From NCBI GenBank assembly GCA_963838095.1, contig CAWIPO010000007.1, forward strand, positions 124,001 to 188,000: DNA of 64,000 nt. Direction: 5' to 3'. The translations under genes were made by a program, and so were the position numbers. Within the stretch, counting starts at the first letter, position 1. Each line of letters begins with the position of its first letter. This stretch comes from CAWCGU01 sp963838095 (GTDB lineage Bacteria > Actinomycetota > Thermoleophilia > Solirubrobacterales > 70-9). The notes below the pieces were generated by a model. It was not told the DNA's origin, ran no database searches, and worked only from the letters and a program-made list of their open reading frames with translations. This document shows, piece after piece, positions 57,480 to 64,000 of the stretch.

Positions 57480-58425
57480 CTACTCGCCGTCCAGAATCGC
57501 GCGGTAGGCGACGATCGCCCGCTCCGCCATCCGGTCGGCCGAGAACGCCTGCGCGCGCCGATCGCCGCGCACGCGCGGATCCTCCGCGTCGATGTGCCGG
57601 CGGGCGAGCGCCGCCCAGCGCTCGGCGTCGAACGGCGCGCACAGGCAACCGTCGATGCCGGCGAGCAGCGCCGGCGCCACCCCCACCGGCGTCGAGAGCA
57701 CCGGCACGCCGCAGGCAAGCGCCTCGACCACCGGCAGGCCGAAGCCCTCGTTCTCCGAGGTGACGAGCACAGCGCTGGCGGCGTTGATCATCGCCGCGAT
57801 CGACTCCGGTTCGGCCCTCCCGGCCGTGAGCAGCTCGGCGCCGGCGCGGAGCGCCACCTCGGCGGCGCGATCGTGGCGCTTCACGGCGCGCTCCGGGATC
57901 GGCGAGGAAGAGCAGATAGCGCCCGCCCTCGTCGAGCCCGAGCTCTCGCCGCGCATCGGGCCTCGCCTGCGGCTTGAACCTGGACAGGTCTGCGCCCACT
58001 GGGAGCACCGCCGAGCGTCCGGGCGGTCGTGGTAGCGCGGGGCGACCGCCCTCGGGGGCGAAGATCGCGCGGGATGCGCCTGCGACCAGATCGATCCGCC
58101 GCACGAGCCGGCGCGAGAGCGCGCCGGTGGCCGGGTGGCGGACATCGGTGCCGTGGAAGGTGACCACGAGCGGCTCCGCTCCGGCGATCTTCGCGCACCA
58201 GCCGGTGAGGCCAAAGTGTGCGTGCACGACGTCAAAGCGCCCCGCTCGCAGCCGCGCGCGAACGCCACGCACCGCGGCGACCCGGCCGCGCTGCCCGGGG
58301 GGAAACGAAGCGTGGTCCACGTCCGCCCCGCAGCGCCGCAGCGCCTCGACCTGGTGGCGGACGAAGCTTCCGCGCTGCGGCGTGGAGGCGTCCGGCCGCA
58401 TGTTGTCAACGACGAGGACGCGCAT
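57480..58425 (-). CDS. family 4 glycosyltransferase, frameshifted
   Basis: This is a GT-B-fold transferase of about 314 residues after correction. The N-terminal half (VLVVDNMRPDASTPQRGSF, VVHAHFGLTGW, VGADLSRFKPQ) is in one frame and the C-terminal half (RAVKRHDRAAEVALRAGAEL, VLVTSENEGFGLPVVEALAC, GVPVLSTPVG) in the next. The break is at about 57897-57907, where CCCGGAGCGC would need one G fewer to read Asp-Pro-Glu-Arg. The E-x7-E type donor site (ENEGFGLPVVEALA) is intact. It is the first gene of the inserted glycan set. Confidence 0.88.
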
Positions 58426-58464
58426 CGGCGCCGGACACTATGGCGCTGCGCCGACGAGCGATGC

Positions 58465-59745
58465 TCAAACGGCGGCTGCGGAGAGCTGGGGATAGAGCGG
58501 GTAGCGCTCCATCAGCGCCCGGGTGCGTTCCAGCAGCGAGTCGCGCTCGGACTCGAATCGGTCCGAGAGCGCAACCGCTGTCACCTGCGCGATCTCGCGC
58601 ATGTCGTCCTCGACAAGGCCGCGGGTCGTCAGCGCCGGGGTGCCGATGCGCAGCCCCGACGCACGCATCGGCGGCCGCGGGTCGAACGGGATCGCGTTTC
58701 GGTTCACGGTCACGCCCACCTCCTCCAGCCGCTCTTCGGCCTCCTTGCCGTCGAGTCCGTCCTGGCCGAGGTCGACCAGCACAAGGTGGACGTCGGTGCC
58801 GCCGGTGAGAACGTCCACCCCATTCTCGATCAGACCGGCGGCGAAGGCCTGCGCATTGGCGATCGTCTGCCGCTGGCGGGCGCGGAACTCCTCCGACTGC
58901 GCGATCCGCAGGGCGACGGCCTTCGCGGCGATCACGTGCATCAGCGGGCCTCCCTGCTGCCCCGGGAACACGGCGCGGTTGATGTCCGCGGCGAGCTCCT
59001 CGCGGCAGAGGATCATCCCGCTGCGCGGGCCGCACAGCGTCTTGTGGATCGTCGTCGTGACGACGTCGGCGTTCTCGACCGGGTTCGGGTGCTCGCCGGC
59101 GGCGACGAGGCCTGCGAAGTGCGCCATGTCGACCATCAACAGGGCCCCGACCGAGTCGGCGATCTCCTGGAAGGCGCCGAAGTCGAGCTGGCGGGGGTAG
59201 GCGGACCAGCCGGCGACGATCAGCTTCGGCTTGTGCTCCTCGGCGAGGCTTGCGACCTCGTCCATGTCGCAGCGGTGGTCCTCGCGGCGGACGTGGTAGG
59301 CGACCACGTTGTAGAGCTTCCCCGAGACGTTCAGCTTCATCCCGTGGGTGAGGTGGCCGCCGTGGTCGAGCGCCATCCCCATGATCGTGTCGCCGGGCTC
59401 CAAGAGCGCCATATAGGCGGCGTTGTTGGCCTGGGCGCCCGAGTGCGGCTGGACGTTCGCGTGGTCAGCGCCGAAGATCGCCTTGGCGCGGTCGATCGCG
59501 AGCTGCTCGGCGACGTCGACCTCCTCGCAGCCGCCGTAGTAGCGCTTTCCGGGATAGCCCTCTGCGTACTTGTTGGTCAGCACCGAGCCGGCGGCGTCCA
59601 ACACCGCCTGGGGAACGAAGTTCTCAGAGGCGATCATCTCCAGCGTCGACTGCTGGCGGGCGAGCTCGCGCTCGAGCACGCGGGCGATGTCGGGATCGAC
59701 GTCTGCGAGCGGCGCGGTCTGGAAGTCGTCGGGAAGTTGGGTCAT
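58465..59745 (-). CDS. glyA: serine hydroxymethyltransferase
   Basis: The 426-residue PLP enzyme interconverts serine and glycine with tetrahydrofolate. The N-terminal STLEMIASENFVPQAVLDAA, the PLP Lys in VVTTTIHKTLCGPRSGMIL and GGPLMHVIAAKAVAL are diagnostic. ATG 59745 overlaps the tsaC stop by 4 bases (ATGA); in-frame starts upstream are less likely. In actinobacteria glyA often sits in this exact place between the threonylcarbamoyl synthase and wecA. Confidence 0.97.
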   Translation of the reverse strand: MTQLPDDFQTAPLADVDPDIARVLERELARQQSTLEMIASENFVPQAVLDAAGSVLTNKYAEGYPGKRYYGGCEEVDVAEQLAIDRAKAIFGADHANVQPHSGAQANNAAYMALLEPGDTIMGMALDHGGHLTHGMKLNVSGKLYNVVAYHVRREDHRCDMDEVASLAEEHKPKLIVAGWSAYPRQLDFGAFQEIADSVGALLMVDMAHFAGLVAAGEHPNPVENADVVTTTIHKTLCGPRSGMILCREELAADINRAVFPGQQGGPLMHVIAAKAVALRIAQSEEFRARQRQTIANAQAFAAGLIENGVDVLTGGTDVHLVLVDLGQDGLDGKEAEERLEEVGVTVNRNAIPFDPRPPMRASGLRIGTPALTTRGLVEDDMREIAQVTAVALSDRFESERDSLLERTRALMERYPLYPQLSAAAV

Positions 59746-60368
59746 GACAGCAAGGTTGACAGACGGTCTGACGGAACCGCGCCCTCCCGGAGGATCCGCC
59801 ATTCGCCGGAGGTGTCGATCGCCGTCAGATCCACAACCGTCGACGGCTCACCGCCGAGCTCGCCGCCGTCGATCGCGACGTCGACCCGCTCCAGGAGCTC
59901 GTGATCGATCCCCTCGAACGCGGCCGATGCCGGCTCGCCGCTGGGGTTGGCACTGGTCTGGAAGATCGGTACCGACATGCCTGCGAGCAGGCCCTCAATG
60001 AGGCGGATTCCGAGCCGCTCAGGATCGTCCCCGCAGGCGAGCGGGTAGCGGTGCTCAGCGTTGGCGACCACCAGCGTCACCGGCCCCGGAAGCAGCGCCC
60101 CGACTGCATCCCGGGTTCGGGGTCCGAGCGAGGAGACCAGCTCGCGCATGATCAGCGGCGAGAAATACATCACCGCGGAGGGCTTGCCCTCGTCGCGGCC
60201 CTTCAGCGCCTGGATGCGCCCGATCGCAGCCGCGTTCAGCGGGTCGCAGGCGAGGCCGTAGAGGGTGTCGGCGGGAAAGATCGCGACGCCTCCGCCGGTG
60301 ACGCAATGCTCGAGCGCGCTTCGCGCCCGATCGGCGCCGTGGCGCTCGATCGAGACCAGCTCGCTCAT
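59742..60368 (-). CDS. tsaC: L-threonylcarbamoyladenylate synthase (YrdC/Sua5 type)
   Basis: The 208-residue protein makes the precursor for the t6A37 modification of tRNAs reading ANN codons. Typical segments are GGVAIFPADTLYGLACDPLN, ALKGRDEGKPSAVMYFS, LLPGPVTLVVAN, DPERLGIRLIE and IFQTSANPSGEPA. It is the short YrdC form without the Sua5 domain. ATG 60368 overlaps the stop of prmC by 4 bases, and its own stop overlaps glyA, a run of coupled genes. Confidence 0.94.
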   Translation of the reverse strand: MSELVSIERHGADRARSALEHCVTGGGVAIFPADTLYGLACDPLNAAAIGRIQALKGRDEGKPSAVMYFSPLIMRELVSSLGPRTRDAVGALLPGPVTLVVANAEHRYPLACGDDPERLGIRLIEGLLAGMSVPIFQTSANPSGEPASAAFEGIDHELLERVDVAIDGGELGGEPSTVVDLTAIDTSGEWRILREGAVPSDRLSTLLS

Positions 60369-61171
60369 GCGACGCCCACGACGACCCGCTCGATGCCGGC
60401 GAGGTCGCGGCGACGCTCGGTGATCCAGAAGCCGGTTTCCTTGACGAGCGCGTCGACGGCGCCGGCCTGCCCCTCCCCCACCTCCAGCGCGATCGCCTTG
60501 CAGGCGGGCCCGGCGTCGAGAAGCGAGCGAATCGCCTCCAGTCCGTCCGGGCCCGCGACCAGCGCCTCGCGGGGCTCGTAGCGGGCGATCTCCGGCTGCA
60601 GCGCGTCCCACTCGTCCTCGCGCACGTAGGGGAGGTTGGCGACGATCAGGTCGAAGCGCCTGCCGGCGGGCAGCGTGCCGATCTCCCAGGTGACGCGACC
60701 CGTGAGCCCCACGTGGCCCGCGTTGGCGGCGGCTACGCCCAGCGCCGCCGGTGAGGTATCGGTGGCCATCACCGACGCCTCGGGGAGCTCGTCGGCGATC
60801 GCCAGCGCGACCGCCCCCGAACCGGTGCCGACGTCGAGGACGCTCTCGGGCCGCAGCCCGAGCGCCACCTCGACCAGGATCTCCGATTCGGGCCGCGGGA
60901 TCAGGACGCGCGGGTCGACCTGCAGATCGAGGCGGCGAAACGCCTTCCGGCCGAGGATGTAGGCCACGGGCTCACGCTGGATCCGGCGGCGCACCATCGC
61001 CCCGAAGGCGCGAGCGGCTGCGGGCTCGACCCCCGCCTCCGGTTCGGATGCGAGGCGGGCCCGGTCAAGGCCAGTGGCCTCCGCCAGCAGCAGCTCGGCG
61101 TCGAGGCGAGGAGATTCGACCCCCGCAGCTTCGAGGGCGTCAACTGCTGCGCTGAGCGCGTCGGAAACCGT
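60365..61171 (-). CDS. prmC: peptide chain release factor N5-glutamine methyltransferase, no canonical start
   Basis: The enzyme methylates the GGQ glutamine of release factors. The SAM motif is SVLDVGTGSGAVALAIAD and the catalytic motif is NLPY in LIVANLPYVRE, a variant of NPPY. The N-terminal substrate domain (TVSDALSAAVDALEAAGVES, PRLDAELLLAEATGLDRARL) is present in frame, but the frame contains no ATG, GTG or TTG before ATG 60997, which would remove this domain. The expected start lies near 61170, just after the prfA stop, where the codons are Thr-Ser-Thr-Val. A base error or unusual start is implied. Confidence 0.9.
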   Translation of the reverse strand, partial: TVSDALSAAVDALEAAGVESPRLDAELLLAEATGLDRARLASEPEAGVEPAAARAFGAMVRRRIQREPVAYILGRKAFRRLDLQVDPRVLIPRPESEILVEVALGLRPESVLDVGTGSGAVALAIADELPEASVMATDTSPAALGVAAANAGHVGLTGRVTWEIGTLPAGRRFDLIVANLPYVREDEWDALQPEIARYEPREALVAGPDGLEAIRSLLDAGPACKAIALEVGEGQAGAVDALVKETGFWITERRRDLAGIERVVVGVA

Positions 61172-61178
61172 CGAAGTC

Positions 61179-62249
61179 TCAGTCGGCGGCAGCCTGGGCC
61201 TCCAGCCGCGCGCGCTTCTCGTCGGCGGCGAGTGCGTCGGTGAACTCGCTCAGACCGCCCGCGAGCACGCCGTCGAGGTTGTGCGAGGTGTGCTTGATCC
61301 GGTGGTCGGTGACGCGGCCCTGGGGGTAGTTGTAGGTGCGGATCTTCTCCGAGCGCTCACCGCTTCCGACCTGCGCCTTTCGCTCCGAGGCGATCTCGGC
61401 CTGCTGCTCGGCGATCGCCTGCTCGAGCAGGCGCGCGCGCAGCACCCGCATCGCCTTCTCGCGGTTCTGCAGCTGCGACTTCTCGTCCTGCATCGAGACG
61501 ACGATCCCGGTGGGGACGTGGGTGATCCGCACCGCGGAGTCGGTGGTGTTAACCGACTGGCCGCCTGGCCCCGAGGAGCGATATACGTCGATTTGCAGGT
61601 CATTCTGATCGACGGCGACGTCCACCTCCTCCGCCTCGGGAAGCACGGCGACGGTGGCGGTTGAGGTGTGGATCCGGCCCTGGGACTCGGTCTTCGGGAC
61701 CCGCTGCACTCGGTGCGTGCCGCCCTCGTACTTGTAGATCGAGTAGGCGCCGTCGCCCTTGACCGCGAAGGTGGCCTCCTTGAACCCGCCCACCTCGGCA
61801 GGTGAGAGCGAGATGTCCTCGGTGGCAAAGCCGCGCCCCTCGGCGTAGCGGGTGAGCATCTTGTAGAGGTCGCCGGCGAAGAGCGCCGCCTCGTCCCCCC
61901 CGGTCCCGGCCCGGATCTCGACGAGCACGTTCTTGTCGTCGTTGGGGTCGCGCTCGACCATCGCCAGGCGGATTTCCTCCTCGAGCTGCTCGAGGCGACC
62001 CGGCGCGTCGGCGACGAGCGCCCGCAACTCGGCGTCGTCGCCGTCCTCGGCCAGCAGCTCGCGCGCACCCTCGAGGTCGTCTCGCAGCGTCAGGTACTCG
62101 CGCGCCAGAGCGTGCGCGGGCTCGAGCTCGCGATAGGCGCGGCCGACCTCGGCATAGCGCTCGCGATCGGCGATCACCTCCGGGTCCGACATCTCGCGCT
62201 CGAGCCCGCCGAAGCGCGACTCGATCTGCTCCACGAGCTGCTCGATCAT
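61179..62249 (-). CDS. prfA: peptide chain release factor 1
   Basis: The 356-residue factor reads UAA and UAG. The catalytic loop is SSGPGGQSVNTTDSAVRITH and the codon-reading tripeptide is Pro-Lys-Thr in RVPKTESQGRIHT, the RF1 (P-x-T) form. Length and N-terminal alpha-helical domain are normal. Its modifying enzyme PrmC is encoded next, with the stop of prfA within about 10 bases of the prmC start. Confidence 0.97.
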   Translation of the reverse strand: MIEQLVEQIESRFGGLEREMSDPEVIADRERYAEVGRAYRELEPAHALAREYLTLRDDLEGARELLAEDGDDAELRALVADAPGRLEQLEEEIRLAMVERDPNDDKNVLVEIRAGTGGDEAALFAGDLYKMLTRYAEGRGFATEDISLSPAEVGGFKEATFAVKGDGAYSIYKYEGGTHRVQRVPKTESQGRIHTSTATVAVLPEAEEVDVAVDQNDLQIDVYRSSGPGGQSVNTTDSAVRITHVPTGIVVSMQDEKSQLQNREKAMRVLRARLLEQAIAEQQAEIASERKAQVGSGERSEKIRTYNYPQGRVTDHRIKHTSHNLDGVLAGGLSEFTDALAADEKRARLEAQAAAD

Positions 62250-62275
62250 GGCCCTAGTGTGACGCCCGCGCCGGG

Positions 62276-63514
62276 CTAGCTTCGCGGCAGGCGGCAGATC
62301 GTTCCGAGCTCGGGAGGCGGTGCGCCGGAGGTGTCCGAGAAGGACTCTCCCACGGAGGCCGACGCGGTTGCTGCCGGATCAATCGGGGTCAGCTCGTCGT
62401 ACTGGTACCCGAGCGGGGCCGGGTCGAGCATGTCGGCCGGGGTCACGTCCACCCCGAAGGTCTTGTACGGGACCATCCGGTTGTTCAGGTTCTGGCCCGG
62501 CCGGGGCCAGCCGCCGGTTGGATCGTAGACGCGGCCGTTGATCGCCATCCACGACTCCCACAGGCGGTCGATGTTCGCGTGGTGCAGCCAGAAGATCGGG
62601 TCGTTCGGCGACGTGTTCAGGGTCATCGTCCCGGTCTGCTGGTTCTTGCCCTTGCCGTAGAGGCCGCCAACCCAGAGGTGGACAGAGTTGTGCATCGCCG
62701 ACGGCTCATGCACGCCGATCCCCGTCAGCGGCCCGAAGAGCCCGTTCTCGCAGTCCTCGCCGATCTTCCCTCTCCAGCCCTCGAGGTTGTTGCGGAAGCT
62801 CTGGGCGGGATTCGCCTCGTCATCGAACGGGACGGTGTCGTAGACGGGGCGAGTGAGCGCCTGCTGCACGTCCTCGGCGGTCGGAAGCTGAGGGATGTCG
62901 GGAAAGCTCCCGATCCGGCGCGTCAGGTAGCGCTCCGGGTTCGGGTCGCTCACCCTCTGGTCGAGCACGTTCAGGCGCCACTCGCCCTTCTCGAAGCGGC
63001 CGGAGGTGACCGCGTATTCCTGTGCGGGATTCCCGTTCCCGCCCATCAGGTCCTTGCGGAAGAGCCCGTTGGTGCTGGCCGGGTCGGTCCAGTCCCAGTA
63101 GGGCAGCACGATCGGGGTGTCGCTGACCTCGTTCAGCGCCTGCTCGAACATCAGCAGGTACTGCCGGTGCCATGGCAGGAAGTTGGCTCCCATGTGGGCG
63201 GACTGGCGGCGGCCGCAGAAGAACACGTCGCGGTGCCACTTCACGAACATGTCGTAGTAGCTGTAGCTCTCGTACCCCTCGATCGGCGCCGGCGTCTCCT
63301 TCAGCGCGAGGATCGCGTCGACGAGCGCAACGCGCTGCTCGTGCGAGAGGTCGGCGACGTTCGGGCGCACCGCGAGCCCGTTCTGCATCGGCAGCCGCCC
63401 GGAGCCGCCCTCGGCCTCCGGCCCGGCGAATGTGATGCCGACGACCACCGTCGCCGCCATCGCGAGTGCGAATACACGCGCCCCGGGAACTCTGGCGACA
63501 GTGCCTCCCTGCAT
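62276..63514 (-). CDS. exported tyrosinase-family copper oxidase
   Basis: The 412-residue type 3 copper protein has an N-terminal signal segment (VFALAMAATVVVGITFAG). Copper A ligands lie in MFVKWHRDVFF, SAHMGANFLPWHRQYLLMFE; copper B ligands in AMHNSVHLWVGGLYG and PNDPIFWLHHANIDRLWESW. It resembles bacterial tyrosinases and polyphenol oxidases and would oxidise phenols outside the cell. No caddie chaperone gene is next to it. It lies 26 bases upstream of prfA on the same strand but is probably functionally unrelated. Confidence 0.93.
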   Translation of the reverse strand: MQGGTVARVPGARVFALAMAATVVVGITFAGPEAEGGSGRLPMQNGLAVRPNVADLSHEQRVALVDAILALKETPAPIEGYESYSYYDMFVKWHRDVFFCGRRQSAHMGANFLPWHRQYLLMFEQALNEVSDTPIVLPYWDWTDPASTNGLFRKDLMGGNGNPAQEYAVTSGRFEKGEWRLNVLDQRVSDPNPERYLTRRIGSFPDIPQLPTAEDVQQALTRPVYDTVPFDDEANPAQSFRNNLEGWRGKIGEDCENGLFGPLTGIGVHEPSAMHNSVHLWVGGLYGKGKNQQTGTMTLNTSPNDPIFWLHHANIDRLWESWMAINGRVYDPTGGWPRPGQNLNNRMVPYKTFGVDVTPADMLDPAPLGYQYDELTPIDPAATASASVGESFSDTSGAPPPELGTICRLPRS

Positions 63515-63545
63515 CCATCTGCGACCCTACCAGCGGATCGTGCGG

Positions 63546-64000
63546 ATGCCCAGACGACCTTTGTCGATTGCACTGCTTGTCCCGGCCGGGCTGGTGCTGG
63601 GCGTGGTCGGCCTGCAGCAGGCCGGCCAAGCGGCGTCGAGCTGCTTCGGCGATGCGGCGACGATGGTCGGCACCGCCGGCGCCGACAACATCCAGGGCAC
63701 CCAGGGCAGCGACGTGATCGTGACCGGCGGGGGTGACGACACGGTCGCCGCGGGCGACGGCGTCGACCGCGTCTGCTCCGGGGACGGGGATGACACCGTC
63801 GACACCGGCAACGAGGACGACTTCCTCGACGGCGGGGACGGGGACGACGAGCTGCACGGCTACAACGACGGCGACAAGATTCTCGGCGGGGACGGCGACG
63901 ACTTCCTCGACGGCCGCCGCGGCGAGGCCGGCGACGTGCTGATCGGCGGCGCGGGCAACGACCGCCAGCTCGGCGGCGAGCGCTCGGTGGGGGGCGGCGG
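63546..64000 (+). CDS. exported RTX-type calcium-binding repeat protein, 3' partial
   Basis: From ATG 63546 the frame stays open to the end of the window (151 residues visible). A signal segment (LSIALLVPAGLVLGVVGL) and AxA are followed by nonapeptide-like Gly-Asp repeats (GGGDDTVAAGDGVDRVCSGD, GDDTVDTGNEDDFLDGGDGD, GDKILGGDGDDFLDG), the beta-roll that folds on binding Ca2+ outside the cell. Without the C-terminal part the catalytic or adhesive function cannot be told. It is divergent from the tyrosinase gene by 31 bases. Confidence 0.8.
   Translation, partial: MPRRPLSIALLVPAGLVLGVVGLQQAGQAASSCFGDAATMVGTAGADNIQGTQGSDVIVTGGGDDTVAAGDGVDRVCSGDGDDTVDTGNEDDFLDGGDGDDELHGYNDGDKILGGDGDDFLDGRRGEAGDVLIGGAGNDRQLGGERSVGGG

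Overview
The window is high-GC DNA with tightly packed genes and many 4-bp ATGA stop/start overlaps. The gene content is actinobacterial: MarP-type protease, PbpA-like transpeptidase, LytR-CpsA-Psr protein, a solitary GltB, and the chain prfA-prmC-tsaC-glyA ... wecA ... atpZ-atpI-atpB-atpE-atpFH-atpA-atpG-atpD-atpC that is characteristic of the phylum. Protein character (for example the GltB glutaminase domain and TAnnnT boxes just upstream of start codons) suggests Thermoleophilia/Solirubrobacterales, which is an inference without a search. I saw no tRNA, rRNA, CRISPR array, insertion sequence, integrase or origin. No gene-free stretch exceeds about 180 bases.

Layout. 1-7.4 kb: a partial cyclotransferase-like gene, a P450 with a convergent HxlR regulator, a divergent MarP protease/penicillin-binding protein pair, a lipoprotein, an SRPBCC protein, a small CxxC protein and a zinc-ribbon/FHA protein. 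7.5-13.6 kb: gltB, a ParA ATPase and a cupin. 13.6-21 kb: a signalling block with a cytosolic Ser/Thr kinase downstream of an Hsp70-transmembrane-Kelch fusion, then an ECF sigma factor, a membrane beta-propeller protein and a divergent exported protein. 20.8-27 kb: thrB, redox proteins, a sugar nucleotidyltransferase, ahcY, a GNAT gene, an SRPBCC remnant and nhaA. 27.2-28.5 kb: a TetR regulator with a divergent membrane protein and an unusually clear operator. 28.5-41.1 kb: an envelope operon running leftward (M20 peptidase, LCP protein, UDP-glucose dehydrogenase, sugar-1-phosphate nucleotidyltransferase, phosphosugar isomerase, MacB-like ABC exporter), with a TolB-like protein below and a sulfatase above. 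41.1-49.6 kb: the ATP synthase operon. 49.6-57.5 kb: PadR regulator, carotenoid oxygenase, trypsin-like protease, then wecA and a glycan set (asparagine synthetase, sugar transferase, DUF354, GT4). 58.4-62.2 kb: glyA, tsaC, prmC, prfA. The window ends with a tyrosinase and the start of an RTX-repeat protein.

A recurring feature shapes the whole annotation. At least seven genes (a PBP, a redoxin, ahcY, GT4, atpA, atpG, atpZ) are interrupted by a single inserted or missing base while recognisable family sequence continues in the neighbouring frame. Several of these indels lie in short G or C runs, and most are single-base insertions. I read them as probable sequence errors, and the apparent AtpF-AtpH fusion may be one more. 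Three genes (parA, atpG, prmC) have no ATG, GTG or TTG at the expected start.

The most interesting biology is the Hsp70-Kelch/kinase pair, the sigma/propeller locus with its perfect palindrome, two regulator/target pairs in which the regulator's start codon overlaps the -35 box of its target, and a charged C-terminal tail on ATP synthase alpha that resembles the mycobacterial regulatory extension.
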